This document shows positions 1 through 7,959 of a stretch of 22,759 bases of DNA, one piece after another. A program made the translations under genes and the position numbers. This stretch comes from JAVVFH01 sp032250585 (GTDB lineage Bacteria; Pseudomonadota; Gammaproteobacteria; Xanthomonadales; SZUA-36), in contig JAVVFH010000028.1 of assembly GCA_032250585.1 (NCBI GenBank), positions 1-22,759 on the forward strand, given 5' to 3'. Below the pieces are notes generated by a model. It was not told where the DNA came from. It saw only the letters and a list, made by a program, of their open reading frames with translations, and made no database searches. Position 1 is the stretch's first letter. Each line of letters starts with the position of its first letter.

Positions 1-1
1 T

Positions 2-1096
2 GCCCAGCCGCTGGGCGTGGTCGGGGTGATCGTGCCGTGGAATTTCCCGGCGCAGCTGAGCTTTTCACCGCTGGCCGACATTTTCGCCGCCGGCAACCGG
101 GCCATGGTGAAAATGTCGGAAAACTCGCGCGAACTGTCGCGCCTGCTGATCCGCATAGTGGGCGATTACTTCCCGCCCGAGAAACTGATGTTCTTCGAAG
201 AGACCGGGGCGGTCGGCATCGAATTTTCGCAGCAGCCTTTCGACCACCTGCTGTTCACCGGGTCCGGCCAGACCGGCCGGGCCGTGATGGCGGCCGCGGC
301 AAAAAACCTGACCCCCGTCACGCTGGAATTGGGCGGCAAGTCGCCCGCGGTGATCGCGCCGGATTACCCGCTGGACAAAGCGGTCGAGCGCATCATGTTC
401 GCCAAGCTGTTCAACGCGGGGCAGGTTTGCGTCAACGTCGACTACGTTTTCCTGCCCGAAGACAAGGTCGACGATTTCGTGGCAGCCGCCAGCGCTTACG
501 TGCGCGAGCACTACCCGGACATCCACGGCCCCGATTACACCTCGATCATCGATGGCCGGTCCTTCGAACGGCTGCAGGACATGCTGGAGGATGCGCGCGA
601 AAAGGGTGCGACCCTGGTCAACTTGAGCGCCGACCAGCAGGCCGACCCGGAGCGGCGCAAGCTGCCGCCCTGGCTGGTGCTGAACGCGACCGACGACAGC
701 CAGGTGATGCAGCGCGAGATTTTCGGGCCGATCATGCCGGTGATCGCATACCGCGAGGCTGCGGAAGTTGTGGATTACCTCAGCCGCCGCGAACGCCCGC
801 TGGCTTTCTACCCCTTCACCCACGACCGCAAACTGGTGGACCATTACCTCGAACGGGTGATGTCCGGCAGCGTCTGCGTCAACGACGCGATGCTGCAGGT
901 CGGCCAGCACGACCTGCCCTTCGGCGGCGTCGGCGCCAGCGGCATGGGCCAGTACCACGGCTACGAAGGCTTCATGACCTTTTCGAAACTGCGCCCGGTG
1001 TTCTACCAGGCGCGTTTCAGCGCCTTGAAATTCCTCTCGCCGAAATACGGCAAAATAGCCGACCGCATGATTGCGGTCATCCTCAGAACCCGCTGA
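2..1096 (+). CDS. Aldehyde dehydrogenase, coniferyl-aldehyde-dehydrogenase type (5' partial)
   Basis: NAD(P)-dependent oxidation of an aldehyde to a carboxylic acid in the cytoplasm. The reading frame is open from base 2, so the N-terminus lies outside the window. The visible part carries family hallmarks: the substrate-channel motif VPWNFP near the start, the cofactor-binding FTGSGQTGR, the general-base Glu in LELGGKSP (codon at 326-328) and the catalytic Cys in GQVCVN (codon at 428-430). EIFGPIMPV and the C-terminal LPFGGVGASGMG follow. The C-terminal sequence resembles coniferyl aldehyde dehydrogenases more than betaine-aldehyde types. The next gene starts 22 bases after the stop, so an operon with the FAD oxidoreductase and the ThDP enzyme is likely, and the aldehyde may come from the latter. 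The class is sure; the substrate is not. Confidence 0.93.
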   Translation, partial: AQPLGVVGVIVPWNFPAQLSFSPLADIFAAGNRAMVKMSENSRELSRLLIRIVGDYFPPEKLMFFEETGAVGIEFSQQPFDHLLFTGSGQTGRAVMAAAAKNLTPVTLELGGKSPAVIAPDYPLDKAVERIMFAKLFNAGQVCVNVDYVFLPEDKVDDFVAAASAYVREHYPDIHGPDYTSIIDGRSFERLQDMLEDAREKGATLVNLSADQQADPERRKLPPWLVLNATDDSQVMQREIFGPIMPVIAYREAAEVVDYLSRRERPLAFYPFTHDRKLVDHYLERVMSGSVCVNDAMLQVGQHDLPFGGVGASGMGQYHGYEGFMTFSKLRPVFYQARFSALKFLSPKYGKIADRMIAVILRTR

Positions 1097-1118
1097 CCGA
1101 AACACGCAGGACAGAAAC

Positions 1119-2522
1119 ATGGACACATTGCTGCACGACATCGCCGGCATCGTCGGTGAACAGAACCTATTGACCGGAGCAGACGTAACCGCCCGTTCCG
1201 ACAGTTGGCCGGCGGCCGGCGGCTGCCAGGCGCGCGCGATCGTGCGCCCGGCAGACACGACGCAGGTCGCCGCGGTAATGAAACTTTGCCACGCGGCGCG
1301 CCAGCCGGTGATCACCCACGGCGGCCTGACCGGCCTGGTCGGCGGCGCGAAAACCGGCCGCGACGACCTGGTCGTATCGCTGGAGCGCATGCGCGAAATC
1401 GCGCCGGTGAACCGCGTCAACCGCACGCTGACCGTCGGCGCCGGCGCCGTTTTGCAGACAGTACAGGAAGCAGCCGAGCAGGCGGACCTGATGTTTGCAC
1501 TGGACTTCGGCGCGCGCGGCTCGGCGACCGTCGGCGGCGCGATTTCCACCAACGCCGGCGGCAATAGCGTGATCCGCTACGGCATGACCCGCGAACAGGT
1601 GCTCGGGCTGGAAGCCGTGCTGGCGGACGGCACGGTCATTTCGTCGATGAATTCGGTGCTCAAGAACAACACCGGTTACGACCTGAAACAGCTGTTCATC
1701 GGCGCGGAAGGCACGCTGGGCATCATCACGCGCGCGGTGCTGCGGCTGCGCCCGCTGATGTCCAGCCGCAACACGGCGTTGGTCGCTGTCGCCGATTTCG
1801 ACGCGCTGCCGCGCTTTCTGCGGGCCATGGACGCCGGGCTGGGCGGCACGCTCAGCGCCTTCGAGGTGATGTGGAACGATTTTTACCGGCTGATCATCGG
1901 CGACGGCAGCAGGCACGGCCGACCGCTGGGCGACGAGTACCCCTTCTACGTGTTGATCGAAGCGGCCGGCAGCAGCGAAGACATCGACCGATTGCGTTTT
2001 GAAAAAGCGCTGGAAGAGGCCCTCGGGCAGGAACTGATCGTCGACGCCACACTGGCCCAGAACCGCCAGCAGCGGGCCGCGCTGTGGGCGATCCGCGACG
2101 ATATCGAAACCATGGCCCGCGCGCTCTACCCGCCGGTCACCTTCGACGTCAGCCTCAGCATCCCCGACATGGAGGCCTATGTCGACGCCGTGCGCGCCCG
2201 GCTGACGCAGCGCTGGCCAGACGCGCGCATGGTCACCTTCGGCCACCTCGGCGACGGCAACATCCACCTGGCATTCACGATCGGCAGCCTGGAGCCCGCT
2301 CAGGTGAGCGCGCTCGAGGAGATCGTCTACGGCGAGCTGGCACCGATGAAAGGCGTGATCTCGGCGGAACACGGCATCGGCCTGAGCAAGCGCGAATTCC
2401 TGTCGATATCGCGCAGTGCGACGGAAATCGCGTTGATGAAGACACTGAAGCGGGCGCTGGACCCGGCGGGCATCCTCAACCCCGGAAAAATTTTTTCAAT
2501 CGACGAAGGAGAGGCCTCATGA
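1119..2522 (+). CDS. FAD-binding 2-hydroxyacid oxidoreductase (GlcD / D-lactate dehydrogenase family)
   Basis: A 467-residue flavoprotein expected to oxidise a D-2-hydroxyacid to the 2-oxoacid. The FAD-binding type-4 domain fills the N-terminal half, with HGGLTGLVGGA at about 67-77 and TVGGAISTNAGG further on. The FAD-linked oxidase C-terminal domain carries the metal-site motifs GHLGDGNIH (375-383) and SAEHGIG (415-421), and the end LDPAGILNPGKIF is typical. The ATG at 1119 is chosen over the upstream in-frame start at 1071 because a GCAGGA ribosome site lies just before it and 1071 is inside the aldehyde dehydrogenase. The stop overlaps the next start as ATGA (2519-2522), implying translational coupling. 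Substrate could be D-lactate, glycolate, D-2-hydroxyglutarate or an aromatic hydroxyacid. Confidence 0.93.
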   Translation: MDTLLHDIAGIVGEQNLLTGADVTARSDSWPAAGGCQARAIVRPADTTQVAAVMKLCHAARQPVITHGGLTGLVGGAKTGRDDLVVSLERMREIAPVNRVNRTLTVGAGAVLQTVQEAAEQADLMFALDFGARGSATVGGAISTNAGGNSVIRYGMTREQVLGLEAVLADGTVISSMNSVLKNNTGYDLKQLFIGAEGTLGIITRAVLRLRPLMSSRNTALVAVADFDALPRFLRAMDAGLGGTLSAFEVMWNDFYRLIIGDGSRHGRPLGDEYPFYVLIEAAGSSEDIDRLRFEKALEEALGQELIVDATLAQNRQQRAALWAIRDDIETMARALYPPVTFDVSLSIPDMEAYVDAVRARLTQRWPDARMVTFGHLGDGNIHLAFTIGSLEPAQVSALEEIVYGELAPMKGVISAEHGIGLSKREFLSISRSATEIALMKTLKRALDPAGILNPGKIFSIDEGEAS

Positions 2523-4081
2523 ACGGCGCACAGAACCTGCTCGCGAGCCTGGCCGACAGCGGCATCGAAGTCTGCTTTGCCAACCCCGGCACCTCGGAAA
2601 TGCACCTCGTGTCCGCAATCGGCGGCAGCGACCGCGTGCGCGCGGTGCTCTGCCTGTTCGAAGGCGTGGTCTCGGGCGCCGCGGACGGTTATGCGCGGAT
2701 GGCCGACAAGCCGGCGTTGACGCTGCTGCACCTGGGCTCGGGTTTCTCCAACAGCATGGCCAACCAGCATAACGCCATGCGCGCCCACGTGCCGCTGGTC
2801 AACATGGTCGGCGACCACGCCGATTACCACCTGCAGTACGACTCGCCGCTGACCTCCGACGTCGCCGCCCACGCGCGCATCGTTTCCGACTGGGTGCGCG
2901 TGTCCGAGTCGGCGGACGACCTGGCGCTGGCCGGCGCCCAGGCGGTCACGGCCTCTTTGCGCGGCGCCGGCAAAGTCGCCACCTTTATTGCGCCCGCCAA
3001 CCATGCCTGGGAGGAAGCCGCAACCGCCGTCGAGCCGCTGCAGCGCGACGCGCCCGCGCCGGTCGCGCGCGAAGCGGTGGAAGCAGCCGCCGCCCGGCTG
3101 CGCAACGGCCGCCAGAGCGTGCTTTTTCTCGGCGGCCGCGCGCTGCGCGAAGAGGCCCTGCAAATCGCGGGGCGCATCGCCGCGTCCTGCGGCGCGCGGC
3201 TGCTGAGCGAAGTGTTCACGACCCGTTTGCAGCGCGGCGTCGGCCGCGTGCCGGTCGAACGGCTGCCGTATTTTGCCGAGCAGGCCGTGGCGGCCCTGGC
3301 CGACACCGAACAGCTGATCCTGGTCGGAGCGGACGCGCCCGTGGCGTTTTTCGCCTATCCCGGCAAACCCAGCCTGCTGGCGCCAGAAGAGTGCGAGGTA
3401 CAGACTCTCGCCAGCGTGGATGAAGACACGGCCGGCGCGCTCGCCGACCTGGCCGCACTGCTGGGCGCCGAAACCGAAGCGGCGGTCGTGCCGCAGGCGC
3501 CACCGCCACTGCCACCCGCCGGCCCATTGACGCCGCTGGCGATCGGCCTGAGCCTCTGCCGTTCGCTGCCCGACAACGCGATCGTGGTCGACGAGGCGGC
3601 CACCTGCGGCATGGATATTTTCCCGGCCACCGTCACGGCGCCGGCACACGACTGGCTGATGCTCACAGGAGGCGCGATCGGCGTCGGCCTGCCGCTGAGC
3701 CTCGGCGCGGCCATTGCCTGTCCCGAACGCAAGCTAGTCACGCTGCAGGCCGACGGCAGTGCGCTGTATACGATCCAGGCCTTGTGGAGCATGGCGCGCG
3801 AGCAGACCGACGTGACCGTCGTGCTGCTGAACAACCGCAGCTACGCAATCCTGAACATCGAACTGGCGCGAGTCGGTGCCGGGCAGCCGACACCCAAAAC
3901 ACTGTCGATGCTGGACCTGTCGCGCCCCGACCTCGATTTCGCCGCACTGGCCGAAAGCATGGGCGTCAGGGCCAGCCGCGCAACCAGCGCCGAGGAGTTT
4001 GACCGGCAGTTCGCCGCCGCCGTCGCCGCGCCCGGCCCCCACCTGATCGAAGCCATGGTGCAGCAGCAGGTGCCGGCCTGA
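2519..4081 (+). CDS. Thiamine-diphosphate-dependent enzyme (acetolactate synthase / benzoylformate decarboxylase-like)
   Basis: A 520-residue ThDP enzyme with the usual three-domain order. The N-terminal PYR domain has FANPGTSE (20-27) and the cofactor-activating Glu48 in LFEGVVSGAADGYAR. A central domain follows, then a C-terminal PP domain with TGGAIGVGLPLSLGAA and the ThDP/Mg motif ADGSALYTIQALW ending in LLNNRSY. His71 in LLHLGSG aligns with the active-site His70 of benzoylformate decarboxylase. The second active-site His of that enzyme (His281) seems absent, the local sequence being PVAFFAYPG. Databases often call such proteins acetolactate synthase large subunit, but there is no small subunit here, and a hydroxyacid oxidase and aldehyde dehydrogenase lie alongside. 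I infer a 2-oxoacid decarboxylase or carboligase. The exact reaction is unknown. Confidence 0.88.
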   Translation: MNGAQNLLASLADSGIEVCFANPGTSEMHLVSAIGGSDRVRAVLCLFEGVVSGAADGYARMADKPALTLLHLGSGFSNSMANQHNAMRAHVPLVNMVGDHADYHLQYDSPLTSDVAAHARIVSDWVRVSESADDLALAGAQAVTASLRGAGKVATFIAPANHAWEEAATAVEPLQRDAPAPVAREAVEAAAARLRNGRQSVLFLGGRALREEALQIAGRIAASCGARLLSEVFTTRLQRGVGRVPVERLPYFAEQAVAALADTEQLILVGADAPVAFFAYPGKPSLLAPEECEVQTLASVDEDTAGALADLAALLGAETEAAVVPQAPPPLPPAGPLTPLAIGLSLCRSLPDNAIVVDEAATCGMDIFPATVTAPAHDWLMLTGGAIGVGLPLSLGAAIACPERKLVTLQADGSALYTIQALWSMAREQTDVTVVLLNNRSYAILNIELARVGAGQPTPKTLSMLDLSRPDLDFAALAESMGVRASRATSAEEFDRQFAAAVAAPGPHLIEAMVQQQVPA

Positions 4082-4117
4082 CCTGACAGTGGGAGGGGCC
4101 GGAATCTCCCTCGCGAC

Positions 4118-5278
4118 TTAATCGGGAGGATTCATCTCCAGCAGTTCCGGCCCGAGATCGCCGACGCGGTTGACGCCCATCAGCGCCATCGTTACCGTGA
4201 TTTCCTGACGCAGCATGGCGAGGTAATCGCTCAGGCCCGCTTCACCGCGTGCGGCCATGGCCCAGATCCAGGGTCGTCCGATCAACACGCCACTGGCGCC
4301 GAGCGCGACGGCCTTGACGACGTCGCTGCCGCAGCGCACACCACTGTCCATCAGCACTTCCAGCCGCTCGCCCGCGGCCTCGACCACCTCGGGCAGTTTG
4401 CGGATAGTGGACACCGCGCCGTCCAGCTGGCGGCCGCCGTGGTTGGAGACGACCACCCCGTCGGCCCCCGCGTCGGCAACGGCCAGCGCGTCTTCGGCCG
4501 ACATCACGCCCTTGACGAGCAGCCGGCCCGGCCAGCGCGAACGCAGCCACTCGATGGTTTCCGGGGTCAGGCAGGGGTCGAGCTGGGCGTCGATGAACGC
4601 CTTGAAAGCCTTGAAGCCGTTCGGACCGTCGACCACTTCGACCAGCTGGCCGAACTCATGTGGTTTGCCTTTCACGCCCACGTCCAGCAGCCAGCGGGGA
4701 CGCGTGGCCAGCTGCAGGGCCCTGATCCAGGCGGCGCCGCCGAGCATGCCATTTTGCGTGTCACGATGACGCATGCCGGCCACCGGGCCGTCCACCGTGA
4801 ACATCAGTGTTTGACAGCCGCGGGCGCGGACGTTTTCCAGCAGGGATTCCACGAACCCGCGGTCACGCAGCATGTAAAGCTGGAACCAGCAGGACTCCTC
4901 AGCCGCCGCATTGACTTCTTCCAGCGGACAAACACCGACCGTGGAGAGCGTGAACGGCACACCCGCCCGGGCCGCCGCCCGGGCCCCGATGGCCTCGCCA
5001 CGGCGCGCCATCATGCCGGCCAGGCCGATCGGCGCCAGCGCCACCGGCATGCTGACGCGGCGGCCGCCAAGCTCGCTAGCGGTATCCACCTGTTCCACGT
5101 CTCGCAGCACGCGCTGGCGCAGCCGATAGCGGCTGAAGTCGTTTTGGTTGTCCGCCAGCGACTGTTCACGACCGGCGCCGCCGTCGACGTAATCAAACAG
5201 GAAACGCGGCAGGCGCTTCTCGGCCAAACGGCGGTAGTCTCTGGCCGTAACCGGCTGGTAACAGTGTTTTTGCGTCAT
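4118..5278 (-). CDS. FMN-dependent L-2-hydroxyacid dehydrogenase (LldD / mandelate dehydrogenase family)
   Basis: A 386-residue member of the FMN alpha-hydroxyacid oxidase family, oxidising L-2-hydroxyacids such as lactate or mandelate to 2-oxoacids, usually at the membrane with quinone as acceptor. Active-site features are all visible: Tyr30 in FDYVDGGA, APIGLAG (82-88), Tyr135 in QLYM, Asp163 in TVDGPV, Lys256 in LVKGV, catalytic His280 in SNHGGRQLDG and Arg283. The length is normal. It lies 80 bases downstream of the permease on the same strand, so the two may form a transport-plus-oxidation unit, and it converges on the ThDP gene with 36 bases between stops. Lactate is the default substrate, but the neighbours make a mandelate-like acid possible. 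Confidence 0.94.
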   Translation of the reverse strand: MTQKHCYQPVTARDYRRLAEKRLPRFLFDYVDGGAGREQSLADNQNDFSRYRLRQRVLRDVEQVDTASELGGRRVSMPVALAPIGLAGMMARRGEAIGARAAARAGVPFTLSTVGVCPLEEVNAAAEESCWFQLYMLRDRGFVESLLENVRARGCQTLMFTVDGPVAGMRHRDTQNGMLGGAAWIRALQLATRPRWLLDVGVKGKPHEFGQLVEVVDGPNGFKAFKAFIDAQLDPCLTPETIEWLRSRWPGRLLVKGVMSAEDALAVADAGADGVVVSNHGGRQLDGAVSTIRKLPEVVEAAGERLEVLMDSGVRCGSDVVKAVALGASGVLIGRPWIWAMAARGEAGLSDYLAMLRQEITVTMALMGVNRVGDLGPELLEMNPPD

Positions 5279-5358
5279 GATTCAAGGCTGTGTTTCGATA
5301 GTCTGCGGCATGCGGGGATATTCTGCCCGAAGCCGCCCCCCCGTGTCGCGTAACCGCT

Positions 5359-6687
5359 TCACGGAGAAAGGGGTTTTTGCAGGGGCTGGCCGCCGCGCCT
5401 CGAGCGCAGCCACAGATAGGCCGGCACCGACAACGCCACGAGCAGGAGGCTGCAGAGCAGGGATTGCGGATCCATCAGGCCAACGAAGGCCGCGATGCCG
5501 GCCCAGCCCAGAATGCAGAGCCACGGAATAAACGGGTAGCCCCAGGCACGGAAGGGGCGCTCCAGCGCCGGACGGATGCGCCGCAGGCGCAGCACGCCGA
5601 CCATCAATGCGAGGTACATGCCGATGAACAGCACGGCCGCCATGTTGAGCAGGAACTCAAAGCCGCCGGCCAGGATCAGCGCGACCATCATCAGCCAGGT
5701 AAAAACAACGGCGCCGGTCGGCGTGCCCCGCTTGCTGACCCGCGTGGCCTGACGGCTGCCGAGATCGTCCACCGACAGTGCGTACAGCGCGCGCGAGGCA
5801 GTCATGTAATGGATGTTCTGGTGCGCGAGCAGGATGAACAGCGCCGCCAGCACAATGAAAGTGCCGGCGCCGGCTCCGAAAAGGTACTCCAGCGCACCGG
5901 CCAGCGCGAAGTCGTGGCCGTCCAGCGCGGCCAGCGGCACGCTGAAGACCAGGGCGCCGTTCAGCAGCAGATACAGCGCGATAACGATCAGCACGGCCTT
6001 GATGCTGCCGATGGCGGCCGCGCGCCCGCCGCCCTCGATTTCGGCACTGAAATAGCTGGCGCTGACCCAACCGTCGTAAGTGAACACGATGGCCGCGGCG
6101 ACGATGCCGTACCCGGCCCAGCCGCCGGCTGCACCGCTGATCACGGGCTCGCTGCCGGCGCCGCCCCGGCCGAGCAGCAGCGCCACGGTCACGCTCAACA
6201 GGATCAGCGCGAATACCGCGGCCGCGAACTGGTGAATCGCGCCACCCAGGCGCAGCCCCCCGAGCTGGATCAACGCGAACAGGCTGCTGATCGCCAGCGC
6301 CCCGGCTACGAGAAAGGGCTTTAGTTCCGGTAGCAGCAACGCGGCGTACTCCATCAGCACGACCGCCTTCAGGGCGCTGGACGCACACAGGCTCAGCCAG
6401 TCCGTCCAGCCGATCAAAAACCCGGGGTAGGGACCGTAGGCGTTGGCGATCATTGCGTAAGGCCCGCCCGAGCGCGGCGTGATCGAAATGAGCTCCGCGA
6501 CCACCAGCACGCTCATCAGCACGAACAGGCCGCCGCCCAGCCACAGCGCCATGTAGACCCACGGGTCCTGCACCGACCGCGCGATTTCACCGGGCGTGCG
6601 CAGTATGCCCAGGCCGATGATGACACCGATGCAGGCGGCGATGCTGAAGCCTCTGCCCAGTAAGCGTTTAAGTTGTTGTTGTTCCAA
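5359..6687 (-). CDS. APC-family amino acid / organic cation permease
   Basis: A 442-residue inner-membrane transporter of the amino acid-polyamine-organocation superfamily, with about 12 hydrophobic segments. The first segment has IGVIIGLGILRTPGEIA, matching the substrate-gripping unwound helix of the family (G-x-G-I pattern). SGGPYAMIANAYGPYPGF follows, typical of helix 3. The start is a TTG at 6687-6685, preceded by a GGGGGAGAAG ribosome site; no ATG in frame is better placed. The gene precedes the L-2-hydroxyacid dehydrogenase on the same strand. The substrate cannot be read from the sequence: APC proteins mostly carry amino acids, so a role in hydroxyacid uptake is only a guess from position. 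Confidence 0.9.
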   Translation of the reverse strand: MEQQQLKRLLGRGFSIAACIGVIIGLGILRTPGEIARSVQDPWVYMALWLGGGLFVLMSVLVVAELISITPRSGGPYAMIANAYGPYPGFLIGWTDWLSLCASSALKAVVLMEYAALLLPELKPFLVAGALAISSLFALIQLGGLRLGGAIHQFAAAVFALILLSVTVALLLGRGGAGSEPVISGAAGGWAGYGIVAAAIVFTYDGWVSASYFSAEIEGGGRAAAIGSIKAVLIVIALYLLLNGALVFSVPLAALDGHDFALAGALEYLFGAGAGTFIVLAALFILLAHQNIHYMTASRALYALSVDDLGSRQATRVSKRGTPTGAVVFTWLMMVALILAGGFEFLLNMAAVLFIGMYLALMVGVLRLRRIRPALERPFRAWGYPFIPWLCILGWAGIAAFVGLMDPQSLLCSLLLVALSVPAYLWLRSRRGGQPLQKPLSP

Positions 6688-6727
6688 GCGGCTTCTCCCC
6701 CGGCTCTGCGCACTTTAGGCGAAAAAT

Positions 6728-6774
6728 CGGGGTCAGAGAACCATTTTCCGACGTAAAATGGTTCTCTGACCCCG
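6728..6774. repeat. Perfect inverted repeat, 20-bp arms (REP/MITE-like)
   Basis: Arms at 6728-6747 and 6755-6774 are exact reverse complements around a 7-base loop. The arm core reads GGGGTCAGAGAACCATTTT. Seven Ts follow the right arm, so it looks like a terminator. However, it lies between divergent genes, upstream of both, and its right arm recurs at 9597. I therefore call it a repeat element of REP or miniature-transposon type. Confidence 0.85.
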
Positions 6775-6784
6775 TTTTTTTACG
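6756..6784 (+). repeat. 29-nt dispersed repeat, copy 1
   Basis: Identical over 29 bases to 9597-9625. It covers the right arm of the inverted repeat plus the following T7-ACG. The two copies are in direct orientation, 2,841 bases apart, and bracket the MBL hydrolase, the small ORF and the histidine kinase. Confidence 0.9.
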
Positions 6785-6802
6785 TTATCCTTTGTCGCAG
6801 GC

Positions 6803-7720
6803 ATGAACAAAATCACTTCATTGCTGGCCTGTTGCGTTGCCGCTGGGTTCGCGTCGCTGTCCATGGCCGCCGAGCCCGGCTGCGGCGACAGCGGAGTTGC
6901 GCTGCAGGTGCTGGGTTCGGGCGGACCCGAACTCGACGATCGGCGCGCTTCGGCGTCCTACCTGATCTGGCAGGACGGCAAGGCGAGAGCGCTCGTGGAC
7001 TTCGGCTCCGGCGCCGCGCTGCATTTCGAGCAGGCCGGCGCCCGGCTCGAGGACCTCGAAGTATTGCTGTTCACGCATTTTCACGTCGACCACGCCAACG
7101 ACCTGCCGGCCCTGGTCAAGGGTTCCTATTTTACCGGTCGTTCACGCGATCTGCCGCTTTACGGTCCCCGCGGCAACGAGCTGGTACCCGGTGCCGCAGC
7201 CTTCCTGCAAGCGCTGTTCGGCGCGCAGGGCGCCTACCGCTACCTCGGCGATTACCTCGACGGCAGCGGCAGCTATCGGCTGCAGGCGACGGAGTTCGAG
7301 ACCGGCGGTGAACAGCGAATCGAAGTCGGCGAAGTCGCCGGTCTGAAGCTGAGCGCCGTGCCCGTGCATCACGGCCCGATCCCGGCGCTGGCGTGGCGGG
7401 TCGAAATCGCCGACAAAACGCTGGTCTTCAGCGGCGATCTTTCCAATTCCAAAGGCACGCTGGCCGGCCTGGCCGAGGGCGCCGACCTGCTGGTGGTACA
7501 CAACGCAATCCCCGAGGACGCCCGCGGCGCGGCACGCAATCTGCACCTGCCGCCGTCGGAAATCGGGCGGGTGGCCGCGCAGGCGAATGCCGGCCAGCTG
7601 GTCCTGTCGCACTTCATGCTGCGAACCCTGGACCGCGAGGACGAGACCCTGAGCCACCTGCGTGAACACTATGACGGGCCGGTGCATTTTGCCGCGGACC
7701 TGCGGTGCTTCGAACCCTGA
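6803..7720 (+). CDS. Secreted metallo-beta-lactamase-fold hydrolase (RNase Z / arylsulfatase-like)
   Basis: A 305-residue MBL-fold protein. Residues 1-22 form a Sec signal peptide (KITSLLACCVAAGF, cleavage around SMAAEP), so it is probably periplasmic. The zinc site is complete: THFHVDH (His92, His94, Asp96, His97), His189/His190 in VPVHHGPIPALAWR, Asp212 in FSGDLSNS and His270 in VLSHFML. This pattern fits the RNase Z-like subclass, whose secreted members are mostly uncharacterised hydrolases. Length and motifs look intact. The repeat element lies just upstream, so its promoter may be partly repeat-derived. A secreted RNase Z role is unlikely; an ester, phosphoester or sulfate ester substrate is more plausible. 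Confidence 0.9.
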   Translation: MNKITSLLACCVAAGFASLSMAAEPGCGDSGVALQVLGSGGPELDDRRASASYLIWQDGKARALVDFGSGAALHFEQAGARLEDLEVLLFTHFHVDHANDLPALVKGSYFTGRSRDLPLYGPRGNELVPGAAAFLQALFGAQGAYRYLGDYLDGSGSYRLQATEFETGGEQRIEVGEVAGLKLSAVPVHHGPIPALAWRVEIADKTLVFSGDLSNSKGTLAGLAEGADLLVVHNAIPEDARGAARNLHLPPSEIGRVAAQANAGQLVLSHFMLRTLDREDETLSHLREHYDGPVHFAADLRCFEP

Positions 7721-7830
7721 GCTGGCGGTGATCCCTCGGTAGCTTGTTCATCGGGGTCTGATGCCGGAATCCCGACGACACTCCTGTTCCCCGTTCTGTA
7801 AGGGATCCAGCCCACCGCCGGTCAAGATCC

Positions 7831-7959
7831 ATGAGTCAACCCGAGGTTACCACCGGTTTGGTCACACTCAGTCGAGGCGATATCCTGATTCCTTCGGGCA
7901 GCCGGTACCGGAATTTCGCGGATATGACCGAAATGCTGCAACTGGGGCCTGAGTATTGA
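7831..7959 (+). CDS. Possible 42-residue small protein, coupled to the histidine kinase
   Basis: An ATG-started frame of 42 codons beginning MSQPEVTTGLVTLSRG and ending LQLGPEY. Its TGA (7957-7959) overlaps the TTG start of the histidine kinase as TTGA, the usual arrangement of translationally coupled genes. Reasons for belief are the coupling and the ordinary, non-repetitive composition. Against it are the weak ribosome site before 7831 and no family I recognise. It could be a leader peptide that delivers ribosomes to the kinase's weak TTG start, a small partner protein, or chance. Confidence 0.45.
   Translation: MSQPEVTTGLVTLSRGDILIPSGSRYRNFADMTEMLQLGPEY

Noticed and set aside
65..1564. 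Long open frame on the - strand opposite the aldehyde dehydrogenase and FAD gene
   Set aside because: It is the antisense shadow of two well-supported genes in GC-rich DNA, and its translation has no family motifs. The same holds for 1167-2372, 2327-3649 and 4439-5353.
6728..6781. Rho-independent terminator
   Set aside because: It has stem and T tract but lies upstream of both divergent neighbours, and part of it recurs at 9597, so a repeat element is the better reading. It may still stop transcription.
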